Numbered from the stretch's first letter, positions 8,515-17,750 are shown. The stretch: DNA of 64,000 nucleotides from UBA6921 sp031363085 (GCA_031363085.1 JANLTU010000203.1:11120-75119), one strand, 5' to 3'. Translations and numbers: made by a program. Notes: generated by a model not told the origin, from the sequence alone.

Positions 8515-9792
8515 TTAAAGCCGCCCGTCCACCTTGTCCCGCGGCAACAGTGATTTCACGTCGTATAACACGCTGCCGGCTTTACCCAGCGCGCGGATTT
8601 TGTCGACGCCCATGTCTTTGAACTGCTGATGCGATACGGCCAGGATCACGGCGTCGTATTTGCCGTTTTCGAGCTTGCTGATCGGCGTGATGCCGTATTC
8701 GTGTTGGGCTTCTGCGGCGTCGATCCACGGGTCGTACACGTCGACTTTGGCGCCGTAGTTCTGGAATTCCTTGATCATGTCGATGACGCGCGTGTTGCGC
8801 AAGTCAGGGCAGTTTTCCTTGAAGGTGAGCCCGAGCATCAGCACGTTGGAATCCGCCACATGCATGCGTTTCTTGAGCATCAGCTTGACCACCGACTCCG
8901 TGACATAGGCGCCCATGTTGTCATTAATGCGCCGGCCCGCCAGGATCACTTCCGGGTGGTAGCCGATCTCCTGTGCCTTGTGTGTTAAATAGTAGGGATC
9001 GACGCCGATGCAATGCCCGCCGACCAAGCCGGGGCGGAACGGCAGAAAATTCCATTTGGTGCCGGCGGCTTCCAGCACATCCAGCGTGTCGATGCCGAGG
9101 CGATGAAAAATCAGCGCCAGCTCGTTGATCAGCGCGATGTTGACGTCGCGCTGCGTGTTCTCGATTACTTTCGCCGCTTCGGCGACTTTGATGCTGCTGG
9201 CCTTGTGCGTGCCAGCGGTGATGATTTTGCGGTACACCTTGTCGACATAGTCGGCCGCTGCCGGCGTGGAGCCGGACGTGACTTTTAAAATCGACGTCAC
9301 GCGGTGTTCCTTGTCGCCGGGGTTGATGCGTTCGGGGCTGTAGCCGCAGAAAAAGTCGGTATTGAATTTCAGGCCGGATAATTTCTCCATGATCGGCACG
9401 CAGATCTCTTCGGTGCAGCCGGGATACACGGTGGATTCGAACACTGCGACGTCGCCTTTCTTCAGCACTTGGCCAATCGTGCGGCTGGCGCTTTCCACCG
9501 GGCGCAGGTCCGGGCGCTTGAATTCGTCAACTGGCGTGGGCACGGTGACGATGAAAAAATTGCAGGTTTTCAGCGCTTGCAGGTCGCTGGTGTAGGTGAT
9601 TTTAGTGGCTTGCTTTAGCTCCTCGGGCGACACCTCCAGCGTGTGGTCCTTGCCGGACTTCAGCTCGTCGATGCGCTTGGTGTTAATGTCAAAACCGATG
9701 GTGGCAATGCTCTTGCCGAATTCCACCGCCAGCGGCAGCCCAACATAGCCTAAGCCGATGATGCCGATACGCGTCTGGTCGAGATTGAACAT
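8515..9792 (-). CDS. UDP-N-acetylhexosamine 6-dehydrogenase (WbpA/TviB/VipA type)
   Basis: This 425-residue enzyme of the UDP-glucose/GDP-mannose dehydrogenase family oxidises C6 of a UDP-HexNAc to the uronate, giving acidic sugars for polysaccharide. The N-terminal Rossmann motif is GLGYVGLP at residues 14-21. The middle domain has FCGYSPERINPGD, and the catalytic cysteine lies in the GGHCIGVDPYYL loop. The C-terminal domain has GLTFKENCPDLRNTRV. This last motif and overall length place it with the Vi-antigen-type dehydrogenases rather than with Ugd. It is 26 bp downstream of ugd, in an apparent operon. The exact substrate (GlcNAc or GalNAc) cannot be read from sequence. Confidence 0.88.
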   Translation of the reverse strand: MFNLDQTRIGIIGLGYVGLPLAVEFGKSIATIGFDINTKRIDELKSGKDHTLEVSPEELKQATKITYTSDLQALKTCNFFIVTVPTPVDEFKRPDLRPVESASRTIGQVLKKGDVAVFESTVYPGCTEEICVPIMEKLSGLKFNTDFFCGYSPERINPGDKEHRVTSILKVTSGSTPAAADYVDKVYRKIITAGTHKASSIKVAEAAKVIENTQRDVNIALINELALIFHRLGIDTLDVLEAAGTKWNFLPFRPGLVGGHCIGVDPYYLTHKAQEIGYHPEVILAGRRINDNMGAYVTESVVKLMLKKRMHVADSNVLMLGLTFKENCPDLRNTRVIDMIKEFQNYGAKVDVYDPWIDAAEAQHEYGITPISKLENGKYDAVILAVSHQQFKDMGVDKIRALGKAGSVLYDVKSLLPRDKVDGRL

Positions 9793-9818
9793 GTGAGGTG
9801 CTCCGTTGCAGCCAAAAG

Positions 9819-11150
9819 TTAGAGTGCTTGCCCGCGACCGATGGCGAAATATTCCAGGCCCATTTTTTTCATCAAGTTCGGGTCGTACAAATTACGTCCG
9901 TCGAAAATCACCGGCTGTTTGAGCGTGGCCTTGATTTTGTCGAAGTCCGGACTGCGGAACACGTTCCACTCGGTGACGATGGCCAGCGCATCGGCGCCGG
10001 TGAGTGTCTCCATCGGGTTCTTGCACAGTTTCAGGTCGGCGCGCTCGCCGTAGATGCGGTGAGTTTCGTGGCTGGCTTCGGGGTCGAAGGCTTGCACCTT
10101 GGCGCCTTGTTCCCACAGCGCTTCCATCAACACGCGGCTGGGGGCTTCGCGCATGTCGTCGGTGTTGGGTTTGAAGGCCAAGCCCCACACGGCGATGGTT
10201 TTGCCTTTGAGTTGGCCGTCGAAGTATTTATTAATCTTGGCAAACAGCACGTGTTTTTGGCGCTCATTGACGGCTTCGACCGCTTGCAGCAATTGCGAGT
10301 TATAGCCGACCTTGGTGGCGGTTTTTTCCAGCGCCGAGACATCTTTGGGAAAACACGAACCGCCGTAACCGCAGCCGGGATAAATAAAGTGGTAGCCGAT
10401 GCGTGGATCGGAACCGATGCCGATGCGCACCTTCTCGATATCCGCGCCCAGTTTTTCAGCGAGGTTGGCGATTTCGTTCATGAAGCTGATCTTGGTGGCG
10501 AGCATCGCATTGGCCGCGTATTTGGTCAGCTCGGCGGAGCGGATATCCATACTGATCAAGCGTTCGTGATTGCGCGTGAAGGGTGCGTATAACGCGCGCA
10601 GTAATTCGGTGGTGCGCGGGTTGTCGGTGCCGATCACGATGCGGTCCGGTTTCATGAAGTCGTCGATGGCGGCGCCTTCTTTCAAGAATTCTGGGTTTGA
10701 AACCACATCGAATTCAACGCTGATTTTACGCAGCGCCAGCGACTTCAGAATTTGCTCGCGCACCCTGTCGGCGGTGCCCACCGGCACCGTCGACTTGTCG
10801 ACCACCACGCGGTATTCGGTCATCAGTTCACCGATGGTTTTGGCCACGGCGGTGACGTATTGCATGTCGGCCGAGCCGTCTTCATCCGGCGGTGTGCCCA
10901 CCGCGATGAATTGAAACAAGCCGTGCGCGACGCCTTCTTTGGCGTCGGTGGTGAATTTCAAGCGACCGGATTCGGTGTTCTTGTGCACCATCGCTTCCAG
11001 GCCCGGCTCGAAGATCGGCACTTCACCGCGCTTGAGCATTTCAGTTTTGCGCGGGTCGATGTCGACACACAGCACATCGTTGCCGACTTCGGCGAGGCAG
11101 GTGCCGGTGACCAGTCCAACATATCCCGAGCCGTAGATGGTGACTTTCAT
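9819..11150 (-). CDS. ugd: UDP-glucose 6-dehydrogenase
   Basis: This is a 443-residue NAD-dependent dehydrogenase that oxidises UDP-glucose twice to give UDP-glucuronate in the cytoplasm. GSGYVGLVTGTCLAEVG (residues 7-23) is the NAD-binding start, and VDKSTVPVGTAD and SNPEFLKEGAAIDDF are diagnostic. The catalytic cysteine lies in GCGYGGSCFPKD, and the C-terminal domain has WGLAFKPNTDDMREAPS. All conserved residues are present and length is typical. It sits between galE (95 bp upstream) and the UDP-HexNAc dehydrogenase on the same strand. It probably supplies uronic acids to the exopolysaccharide made by the XrtA operon nearby. Confidence 0.95.
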   Translation of the reverse strand: MKVTIYGSGYVGLVTGTCLAEVGNDVLCVDIDPRKTEMLKRGEVPIFEPGLEAMVHKNTESGRLKFTTDAKEGVAHGLFQFIAVGTPPDEDGSADMQYVTAVAKTIGELMTEYRVVVDKSTVPVGTADRVREQILKSLALRKISVEFDVVSNPEFLKEGAAIDDFMKPDRIVIGTDNPRTTELLRALYAPFTRNHERLISMDIRSAELTKYAANAMLATKISFMNEIANLAEKLGADIEKVRIGIGSDPRIGYHFIYPGCGYGGSCFPKDVSALEKTATKVGYNSQLLQAVEAVNERQKHVLFAKINKYFDGQLKGKTIAVWGLAFKPNTDDMREAPSRVLMEALWEQGAKVQAFDPEASHETHRIYGERADLKLCKNPMETLTGADALAIVTEWNVFRSPDFDKIKATLKQPVIFDGRNLYDPNLMKKMGLEYFAIGRGQAL

Positions 11151-11245
11151 TGTCGTGTTCCTTGCGTGGGGTGCGCCGTGCGCACCGGTGTTGACTTCAA
11201 ACTGTTGTTTTAATACGGCGCAATGGATTTACTCATAACGGCCGA

Positions 11246-12241
11246 TCACGCGCCTGCTTTACCGGCCAGCTTTTTTTCCCAATTCAGCGACGTGCGCACA
11301 ATCGCGTCGAGGTCGTCGAAGCGCGGCGTCCAGCCCAACACCGCGCGAATGCGCGTGGTGGCGGCGATCAGCGCCGGCGGGTCGCCAGCGCGGCGTGGCT
11401 GCTCTTTAATATTAAGCTGCACACCGCTGACGCGCTGCACTGCGTCCAGTACTTGGCGCACGCTATACCCGTGGCCGTAGCCGCAGTTCAGCGTCACCGA
11501 TGCGCCCTTGTCGCGCAAATAGTCGAGCGCGTGCAAATGCGCGCCGGCTAAATCTTCCACATGAATATAGTCGCGCACACCGGTGCCGTCGGGGGTTGCG
11601 TAGTCGGTGCCGAAAATGGAAACCGACGCGCGCTTGCCCACCGCGTGTTCGCAGGCCACCTTGGTCAGCAAGGTGGCATTGAGCGTGGACTGACCAATGC
11701 GGCCTTCGGGATCGGAGCCCGCCACGTTGAAATAACGCAGCGACACATGACGCAGTGTGGTGGCGGCGGCCAGATCGCGCAACATCCACTCGGTCATTAG
11801 TTTCGACGTGCCGTAGGGGTTGATCGGCGCGAGCGGCGTGTCTTCGGAGGCGAACTCGCCTTGCGGCATGCCGTAAACCGCCGCCGTCGACGAAAAAATA
11901 ACGTGCCGCACCCCGGCGCTGGCGCAGCTCTCCAGCAGGTTGCGCGAATTGCAGGTGTTGTTGCGGTAATACTTGAGCGGGTCGGAGACCGACTCCGGCA
12001 CGATGGTGTGTGCGGCGAAATGCAATACCGCTTCAATGTCGTGTTCGCGCAGGATGCGGCCGACTAAATCCAGGTCGCCGGTGTCGCCGACCACCAGCGT
12101 GCCGCTGAGTATCGATTCTCTAAAGCCGGTGGACAGGTTATCGAGGATCACCACGCGTTCGCCGCGCTCACCGAGTTGGCGCACGACGTGGCTGCCAATG
12201 TAACCGGCGCCGCCGGTGACTAGAATTCCTGAATTGGACAT
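11246..12241 (-). CDS. galE: UDP-glucose 4-epimerase
   Basis: This 331-residue SDR-type epimerase interconverts UDP-glucose and UDP-galactose with bound NAD+. GGAGYIGSH at residues 10-18 is the NAD-binding motif, followed by LDNLSTG. A YGTSK motif (residues 147-151) gives the catalytic Tyr and Lys, after the serine of FSSTAAVYG. The C-terminal region RAGDPPALIA is also typical. It is the first gene of the minus-strand sugar-nucleotide run. The upstream gap (12242-12468) contains a 13-bp perfect palindrome GACTAGTCTAGTC at 12302-12314, which could be a regulator site for this or the divergent gene. Confidence 0.93.
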   Translation of the reverse strand: MSNSGILVTGGAGYIGSHVVRQLGERGERVVILDNLSTGFRESILSGTLVVGDTGDLDLVGRILREHDIEAVLHFAAHTIVPESVSDPLKYYRNNTCNSRNLLESCASAGVRHVIFSSTAAVYGMPQGEFASEDTPLAPINPYGTSKLMTEWMLRDLAAATTLRHVSLRYFNVAGSDPEGRIGQSTLNATLLTKVACEHAVGKRASVSIFGTDYATPDGTGVRDYIHVEDLAGAHLHALDYLRDKGASVTLNCGYGHGYSVRQVLDAVQRVSGVQLNIKEQPRRAGDPPALIAATTRIRAVLGWTPRFDDLDAIVRTSLNWEKKLAGKAGA

Positions 12242-12301
12242 GAGGTAGTCGCTCTTGCTGTGAGTGGGTGTGTCCGTGAGCCTACAGAAAATATCCCGTC
12301 A

Positions 12302-12314
12302 GACTAGTCTAGTC
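12302..12314. promoter_or_regulatory. Short perfect palindrome between galE and a divergent gene
   Basis: GACTAG-T-CTAGTC is a perfect 6-base inverted repeat about 60 bp upstream of the galE start and 155 bp upstream of the PA2779-type gene. Its position suits an operator, but a short palindrome like this can occur by chance and no regulator is recognised. Confidence 0.2.
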
Positions 12315-12468
12315 GGCCGTGCATAAATTGCTGGCTGGGGCGGGCGCACATTTTAGTCAATTATCGGGGTGGAGCAATAGATGTTTGGTTGTTGATGGTT
12401 GACCGGCAATGCCGCGCGAGTGGGTTGCTATACTTGGCTCACCTCCACTCACTCATAAAGGCCCCTCC

Positions 12469-12876
12469 ATGAACATCTCACGTCCCGCTCGTCCCGGAAT
12501 CGCCGCACTGCTGTTTGCGAGCTTTCTGTTCGCCACGATCATCGCGCCTGCCGCGCAAGCGCAAATGGTCGGCACCGATGCGTTGCTGCGTGCACAGCAA
12601 ATGCAACAGGAACGTGCGGCGGTGGCAACGGCGCTTGCGCGCAGCGATATCCGCGCGGCCTTGCTGAAGTACGGCGTTGAACCGGCGCAGGTGCAGGCGC
12701 GTGTCGACAGTTTGAGCGCCGACGAAGTGCATACGCTGGCGCACGACATCGAACAACTGCCGGCCGCCGGTGACGATCCGCTGGGCATTCTGTTGTTTGT
12801 GTTTGTATTGCTGCTGATCACCGACATCCTTGGTTTGACGCACGTGTTTCCGTTCGTGAATCACAAGCATCGTTGA
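12469..12876 (+). CDS. PA2779 family small membrane protein
   Basis: This 135-residue protein has a Sec signal peptide (cleaved near AQA at about residue 31) and a single C-terminal hydrophobic span (LGILLFVFVLLLITDILGL). The central part (ALLKYGVEPAQVQARVDSLSADEVHTLA) is the hallmark of the PA2779 family. Members almost always lie directly upstream of a PA2778-type cysteine peptidase, as here (22-bp gap). The start is the ATG at 12469; a longer frame upstream lacks a signal peptide. Function of the family is not established. The pair is often linked to envelope or polysaccharide loci, which fits the surroundings. Confidence 0.88.
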   Translation: MNISRPARPGIAALLFASFLFATIIAPAAQAQMVGTDALLRAQQMQQERAAVATALARSDIRAALLKYGVEPAQVQARVDSLSADEVHTLAHDIEQLPAAGDDPLGILLFVFVLLLITDILGLTHVFPFVNHKHR

Positions 12877-12901
12877 GGTTTATGACAGAGTTATTGCAGT
12901 G

Positions 12902-13840
12902 ATGAACGCCGCCGCCCGTCTTTGGCTGGGCGGCGTTTTGTTGTCCGGCATGCTGGGGTGCGCGGGCCTGCCGCTGCCGCGTATTGACGAATCGAGCCTA
13001 GCCGCGCGGGTCGAGCTCACGGCGGTGGGGTTTTTTCCGCAAGAAGATCATCAATGCGGCCCGGCAGCGCTGGCCACCGTGCTGCAGGCCGCCGGGGTCG
13101 CGGTGACGCCCGAGGAACTCGTTGCGCAGGTCTATCTGCCGGCACGTCAGGGCAGCCTGCAAGTGGAGCTGCTCGCCGCCACCCGCCGCCACGCGCGCGT
13201 GCCTTATCTTCTGGAGCCGCAGCTTGACAGCGTGCTGCGCGAAGTCGCCGCCGGTCACCCGGTGCTGGTTTTGCAGAATCTCGGTTTGTCGTGGTTGCCG
13301 GTGTGGCACTACGCCGTGGTGGTGGGTTTCGATCTGCCGCAGCGCGAGCTGCTGCTGCGTTCCGGGCGCGAGCCACGCGCAGTGCTGAGCCTGGCCGAAT
13401 TTGAACGTAGCTGGGGGCTGGCGCAGCACTGGGCGCTGTTGATCACGCCGCTTGAACAGGTGCCCGCCACGGCTGACGAGACCCGCTATCTCAGCGCGCT
13501 GGCGCAGCTTGAGGTGCAGCAGCAGTTCGCTGTTGCTGCGCGGGGCTACGCGGCAGCGCTGGCGCGTTGGCCGGGCAGCAGCGCCGCACGCTTTGGGCTG
13601 GGCAACAGTCGTTTTGGCCTGGGTGAATTCGTGCAAGCCGAACAGGTCTTTCGCGAAGTGCTGGCGCAACAACCCACGCTCGGCGCCGCGTGGAACAATC
13701 TCGCGATGAGCTTGCTCGAACAACAGCGCTGGGACGAAGCGCACGACGCTGCGCAGCAAGCGTTCGCGTTGGGCGGGGTGGCTGCAGCGGCGGCGCGCGC
13801 CACCTTGGCGGAGGTTCGCATGCGGCGCGCGCGGCGCTAG
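12902..13840 (+). CDS. PA2778 family C39-like cysteine peptidase lipoprotein with TPR tail
   Basis: This 312-residue lipoprotein has the lipobox MLGC (Cys20). Its N-terminal domain is a C39-like papain-fold peptidase with catalytic Cys52 in DHQCGPAAL, His136 in VWHYAVVVGFD, and a downstream Asp as likely third residue. The C-terminal third has two TPR-like units (YAAALARWPGSSAARFGLG and FREVLAQQPTLGAAWNNLA) that may bind a partner. A GTG at 12899, one codon earlier, is an alternative start. It is paired with the PA2779-type gene. The substrate is unknown, and a periplasmic-facing location is inferred from the lipobox. Confidence 0.88.
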   Translation: MNAAARLWLGGVLLSGMLGCAGLPLPRIDESSLAARVELTAVGFFPQEDHQCGPAALATVLQAAGVAVTPEELVAQVYLPARQGSLQVELLAATRRHARVPYLLEPQLDSVLREVAAGHPVLVLQNLGLSWLPVWHYAVVVGFDLPQRELLLRSGREPRAVLSLAEFERSWGLAQHWALLITPLEQVPATADETRYLSALAQLEVQQQFAVAARGYAAALARWPGSSAARFGLGNSRFGLGEFVQAEQVFREVLAQQPTLGAAWNNLAMSLLEQQRWDEAHDAAQQAFALGGVAAAAARATLAEVRMRRARR

Positions 13841-13885
13841 TAGCACGACTATTCTTCGTTAACACTGAGCTGGATGCGACCCACC

Positions 13886-14836
13886 ATGGACCAACAAATT
13901 TATTCTGCACTGGAAGCTCGCCTGGGGCGGGTGTATCTGCAGCAACGCCTGGGCATCGAAACCGATAACGAGGCGCGCGTGTTCGGGCAGGGGATTAATT
14001 TTTTCCACATCGAGAATTGGTATTCGATTCACGGCGTGATTCGCGGCGTGCTGCGCTGTGTGGGTCTGCACGCGCGCGGCCAACGCAATGGCCTGCAACT
14101 ACGCGTGACGCATAACGACCTGGTGCTGCGTGATTTGCCGGCGGCATTTGCAGGGTTCCGTATTTTGCACATCACTGATTTGCATCTGGACATGAACGCG
14201 CAGGTGCCGCACGCCTTGATCGAGCGCGTGCGTGATATCGATTACGACCTGTGTGTGCTGACCGGCGATTTTCGCGGCAAAACCTACGGGCCATACGACG
14301 CCGCCGTTGCGGCCATGCAACGGGTGCGGGTGCACCTGAAGGAGCCGGTGTTTGGCATTTTAGGCAATCATGACTCGATTCGCATGGTGCCGGGCTTCGA
14401 AGCGGCCGGCGTGCGCATGTTGCTCAACGAAGCGGTGCCGATCGAACGCGCCGGGCAGGTGATTTATCTGGCGGGCGTGGATGACGCGCACTACTACCGC
14501 GTCGCCAATATTGAACGCGCGGCACGCGATATTCCGCCTGCGGCGACGGCGATTCTGCTGTCGCACACGCCGGAAATTTTCCGGCACGCGGCGCATTCGG
14601 GCTTTGCGGCGATGTTGTCCGGCCACACGCACGGCGGGCAAATCTGCTTGCCGGGCGGTATTCCACTGATGCTGAACGCGCGTTGCCCGAAGCGTTTTTG
14701 TGCCGGCGCATGGCGCTTTCACGACATGCAAGGCTACACCTCGGTGGGCTCGGGTGTGTCGATTGTGGACGTGCGTTTTAATTGTCCGCCCGAAGTGGTG
14801 GTGCACACGCTGCGCTGTGGTGCTCCGGCCAATTAA
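13886..14836 (+). CDS. Metallophosphoesterase (YaeI/YkuE-like)
   Basis: This 316-residue calcineurin-like phosphoesterase shows all metal-site motifs: DLHLD (ITDLHLD), GDF (LTGDFRG), GNHD (LGNHDSI), SHTPE and GHTHGGQ. The spacing is typical of YaeI-type enzymes, some of which act on lipid or nucleotide phosphoesters. The N-terminal 80 residues are not part of the catalytic fold and lack a clear signal peptide. The start at 13886 is preferred over an in-frame ATG at 13874 because family proteins seldom have the extra residues; this is not certain. The stop overlaps the end of the convergent CarS-like gene by 4 bp. Confidence 0.85.
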   Translation: MDQQIYSALEARLGRVYLQQRLGIETDNEARVFGQGINFFHIENWYSIHGVIRGVLRCVGLHARGQRNGLQLRVTHNDLVLRDLPAAFAGFRILHITDLHLDMNAQVPHALIERVRDIDYDLCVLTGDFRGKTYGPYDAAVAAMQRVRVHLKEPVFGILGNHDSIRMVPGFEAAGVRMLLNEAVPIERAGQVIYLAGVDDAHYYRVANIERAARDIPPAATAILLSHTPEIFRHAAHSGFAAMLSGHTHGGQICLPGGIPLMLNARCPKRFCAGAWRFHDMQGYTSVGSGVSIVDVRFNCPPEVVVHTLRCGAPAN

Positions 14837-15315
14837 TACGGCCGGTCGCGCAAGTGTAATTTGAACAGCAAGCGCGACAGCAATAACTCGATGACAATAA
14901 ATGACAACACCAGCGCAACGATTCGCGTCGCGCTTAAGTCTGCGTATGCTTGCACCGCTAGCAATGGCAGCAGCGACTCCGGGATTTGATCGAGCCCCAA
15001 GGTCTGGTTGCTGGGCGCGACGCGCAAACGGCGCTTGATGAAGCTGGAAACCAAATCGCCCAGCATCGCGCCCCCGGCAATCAACACGCCGATCCGCGCC
15101 GGCAGGCCCAACACTAGCGCGCCCGGAATTGTCACCGCAAACGCGCTGAGCAGACCACGCCAAGTCTTAGCCGGGCCGAGCCAGGCTTGGCCGTCGCGCC
15201 GGCGCCGGCCGCCGTCGATGGGAAAAGTCCAGTGCCCGCGCAGCACATCGCCGATGATGATCGGCGCGCCGTTGGCGACGATGATGAGCCCGAGTAATTT
15301 AAGTTCAATCCACAT
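14833..15315 (-). CDS. CDP-archaeol synthase (CarS/DUF46)-like membrane protein
   Basis: The 160-residue product is an integral membrane protein of about five hydrophobic segments. NGAPIIIGD near the N terminus, FPIDGGRRRRDGQAWLGPAKTWRG and GDLVSSFIKRRL fit the CDP-archaeol synthase/DUF46 family, which is related to CdsA-type cytidylyltransferases. In bacteria the lipid substrate is not established. The start at 15315 (ATG, MWIELKLLG) is chosen because the longer frame upstream has no membrane or family signature. The 293 bp between this gene and the next plus-strand gene shows no further gene that I can support. Confidence 0.8.
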   Translation of the reverse strand: MWIELKLLGLIIVANGAPIIIGDVLRGHWTFPIDGGRRRRDGQAWLGPAKTWRGLLSAFAVTIPGALVLGLPARIGVLIAGGAMLGDLVSSFIKRRLRVAPSNQTLGLDQIPESLLPLLAVQAYADLSATRIVALVLSFIVIELLLSRLLFKLHLRDRPY

Positions 15316-15608
15316 GAATAACCGGCCGTGGGCGCATGTCCTGTCATTATAGTGGCCTGCGCGTTGCGGGCTGGGCCGATGAGCGCTTCTTCGGAAAATG
15401 TATTTTGCCCCATGCAATGCGAGCTGATTTATCCGCGTTTCCCCGCGTTTAAAGACATGCAGTGTGCGTGCCGATAGCAAAGCTGTGATTGCCACGCAAC
15501 CAGCCTATGCGCATGCCGATGCCTACGCCGAGCAAGTCGATGTGGTGGTAGGTGCCCATGGCGGAAACCGTGCGGTTGTCAGTGGTGTAGCGTCAGCGGA
15601 TCGGGATT

Positions 15609-17522
15609 ATGCCTGAGAACAACAGAATTTTGCTGGTCGACGATGATCGCGACATCCATGAGTATTTTCGCAGAGTGCTATATTCAGTAGCAAGTATTGA
15701 CAATTATGCGTCAAATGATTTTGAGCTTGGCCTGCGTGGGGCTGCGCACAACACGATTGCGGCGCGCGGCAAGCCGGCAAAATATGCCGTCGACTCCGCG
15801 TACCAGGGTGAACAAGCGTTGGAAATGATGCGCAACGCGCATGCCGAGGGACGACCGTATGCAATGGCCTTCATGGATGTGCGCATGCCGCCGGGTTGGG
15901 ACGGCATTCAGACCATCGCGCACATCTGGAGCGAGGTTCCCTATACCGAGATGGTGATTTGCACAGCATTTTCTGAATACAGTTGGGACGACATCGTGGC
16001 CAAGCTGGGTAGCACGGATCGCTTGTTATTTCTAGCCAAACCCTTCGATGCGACCTCAATAAAACAGATGGCGTTGAGTCTGACAAAAAAGTGGAGCCTG
16101 GGTGAAGAAGCGCGCGGTTACGTGGCGCGCTTGCAGCAGGATGTCAAAGATCGCACGCTGCAATTGGAAAATTTGCTGGACGAGGTGAAGCAGAAGAATC
16201 ACGAGCTCGAATATTCAGCGCTGCACGACAGCCTGACCAATTTGCCGAATCGCGCTTTGTTCAGTGACCGGTTGCGCTACAGCGTCAATTGCGCTGCCCG
16301 CGACAACCATAAATTCGGCGTGTTGCTGCTAGACCTGGATCGCTTCAAGGAAATAAACGATGCGCGCGGGCACGATGCCGGTGATCACGTGCTGCGCGAA
16401 GTCGGCAAGCGGCTGTGCGAGGTGCTGCGTGGCAGCGATACCGTGGCACGGATGGGCGGAGACGAGTTCGCCGTCATTCTGCACAATGCCAATAAAGAAG
16501 CCTGTATGCACGTGGCAAAAAAAATAAGTCACGCAATGGAACCTGCAATTTTGGTGGATGGCCGTTCGGTCATTATCGCCGCGAGCGTGGGCATTGCCAT
16601 GTATCCGGAGCATGGTGAAAACGAGGTGGAGTTGCTAAAAAACGCTGACGTGGCGATGTACGACGCCAAGAGCGCAGGAGCCGGATTTTCGATCTTCGAC
16701 AGCGAGGAGAATACCCGTCGCACCAATCGATTGAAGCTCATTGCCGACCTTGATGATGCCATTACGAATAGTCGTCTGTCGCTGCACTACCAGCCGGTCG
16801 TCGATCTGAAGGCCAATCAGGTGCGCGGCGTCGAAGCGCTGTGCCGCTGGCTACATCCCGAACGCGGTGTTATTCCGCCCGATGATTTTATTGCGCTGGC
16901 CGAGCAGAAAAATTTAATTCAAGCCCTGACTCTGTGGGTGCTGGACACGGCGCTGGCACAATGCGCGGCGTGGCACGCGCAGGGCTTGCAGCTCGGTATG
17001 TCGGTGAATCTGTCGACGCGTAATTTCCTCGATCCCGAGCTGCCTGAAAAAATACAAAACTACCTGGAAAAATGGCGTGTGCCGGCCCATTGGTTGAGTT
17101 TGGAGATCACCGAAAGCATGACCATGTCCGATCCTGCGAATGCCTTGGAAATCATCCGCACGCTTGATGCGATGGGGGTGAAGATTTCCATCGACGACTT
17201 CGGCACCGGTTATTCGTCGTTAGCTTATTTGAAAAAGCTGCCGGTGGACGAGCTCAAGATTGATCGCTCGTTTGTGCTCGATCTGGACAAGGATAAAGAC
17301 AACCAGATGATCGTACGCTCCACCATTGATCTGGCGCATTCGCTTGGACTGAGCGTGGTCGCGGAAGGCATTGAATCGGAGTCCGTTATGAAAATGCTCA
17401 ACGGCTACGGTTGTGACAAGGTGCAGGGCTACTATTTATGCAAACCCAAACCAGCCGAAGACGTGACACGCTGGTTACAGGAATCGCACTGGGGTTTGGG
17501 GGCGATGCGCACGGCGTCATGA
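15609..17522 (+). CDS. REC-GGDEF-EAL response regulator (c-di-GMP turnover)
   Basis: This 637-residue cytoplasmic protein has an N-terminal receiver domain with acidic pocket DDDRD (from about residue 9) and phospho-acceptor Asp90 in AFMDVRMP. The receiver has an atypical insert after its first helix. A coiled linker (about residues 165-205) leads to a GGDEF domain with an intact GGDEF motif near residues 282-286. It is followed by an EAL domain with EAL at 409-411 and the motifs NLS, ITES, DDFGTGYSS, KIDRSF and VAEGIE. Both catalytic sites look complete, so it could make or break c-di-GMP. It lies just upstream of the exopolysaccharide operon, and c-di-GMP often controls such loci; a direct link here is inference. 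Confidence 0.93.
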   Translation: MPENNRILLVDDDRDIHEYFRRVLYSVASIDNYASNDFELGLRGAAHNTIAARGKPAKYAVDSAYQGEQALEMMRNAHAEGRPYAMAFMDVRMPPGWDGIQTIAHIWSEVPYTEMVICTAFSEYSWDDIVAKLGSTDRLLFLAKPFDATSIKQMALSLTKKWSLGEEARGYVARLQQDVKDRTLQLENLLDEVKQKNHELEYSALHDSLTNLPNRALFSDRLRYSVNCAARDNHKFGVLLLDLDRFKEINDARGHDAGDHVLREVGKRLCEVLRGSDTVARMGGDEFAVILHNANKEACMHVAKKISHAMEPAILVDGRSVIIAASVGIAMYPEHGENEVELLKNADVAMYDAKSAGAGFSIFDSEENTRRTNRLKLIADLDDAITNSRLSLHYQPVVDLKANQVRGVEALCRWLHPERGVIPPDDFIALAEQKNLIQALTLWVLDTALAQCAAWHAQGLQLGMSVNLSTRNFLDPELPEKIQNYLEKWRVPAHWLSLEITESMTMSDPANALEIIRTLDAMGVKISIDDFGTGYSSLAYLKKLPVDELKIDRSFVLDLDKDKDNQMIVRSTIDLAHSLGLSVVAEGIESESVMKMLNGYGCDKVQGYYLCKPKPAEDVTRWLQESHWGLGAMRTAS

Positions 17523-17615
17523 TGCTGACAGTTTCCTGACTTTAAAATTTGTAACGCTGACGACTGGAGAGAGAACGATTGTAACCAAGGGCTGGTATTT
17601 TCAGCTTCGGGCAGT

Positions 17616-17649
17616 GGAAATATTCACGTGGCGATAAGTGAATATTCCC
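17616..17649. promoter_or_regulatory. Inverted repeat upstream of the exopolysaccharide operon
   Basis: GGAAATATTCAC (17616-17627) and GTGAATATTCCC (17638-17649) form 12-base arms with one mismatch and a 10-base spacer. It lies about 207 bp before the first gene of the XrtA operon in a 333-bp gap and looks like an operator for a dimeric regulator. Which regulator cannot be told. Confidence 0.45.
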
Positions 17650-17729
17650 GCCATGTTATGCAGACCGTAGTTTATAAAGAGCAGCTTAAAAGCAGCATTT
17701 TTATGCTAGACTGCGCCGCCAAATTTGCC

Positions 17730-17750
17730 AATCCAGTCATTGGATTTTTT
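17730..17750 (+). terminator. Terminator-like hairpin in the leader of the exopolysaccharide operon
   Basis: AATCCA (17730-17735) and TGGATT (17741-17746) form a 6-bp stem with a 5-base loop, followed by a T run to 17750. It sits about 105 bp before the first gene. It could end transcripts from the GGDEF-EAL gene, or act as an attenuator if the operon promoter is upstream (TATGCTAGA at 17702-17710 resembles an extended -10). The rest of the 17523-17855 gap shows no gene. Confidence 0.4.

Noticed and set aside
9798..10592. 264-codon plus-strand frame opposite ugd
   Set aside because: It is antisense to a gene with all catalytic motifs; no independent start signals or homology are apparent.
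15449..15559. 36-codon minus-strand frame (MGTYHHIDLLGVG...)
   Set aside because: It resembles part of a beta-barrel strand pattern, but is too short and lacks a ribosome site.
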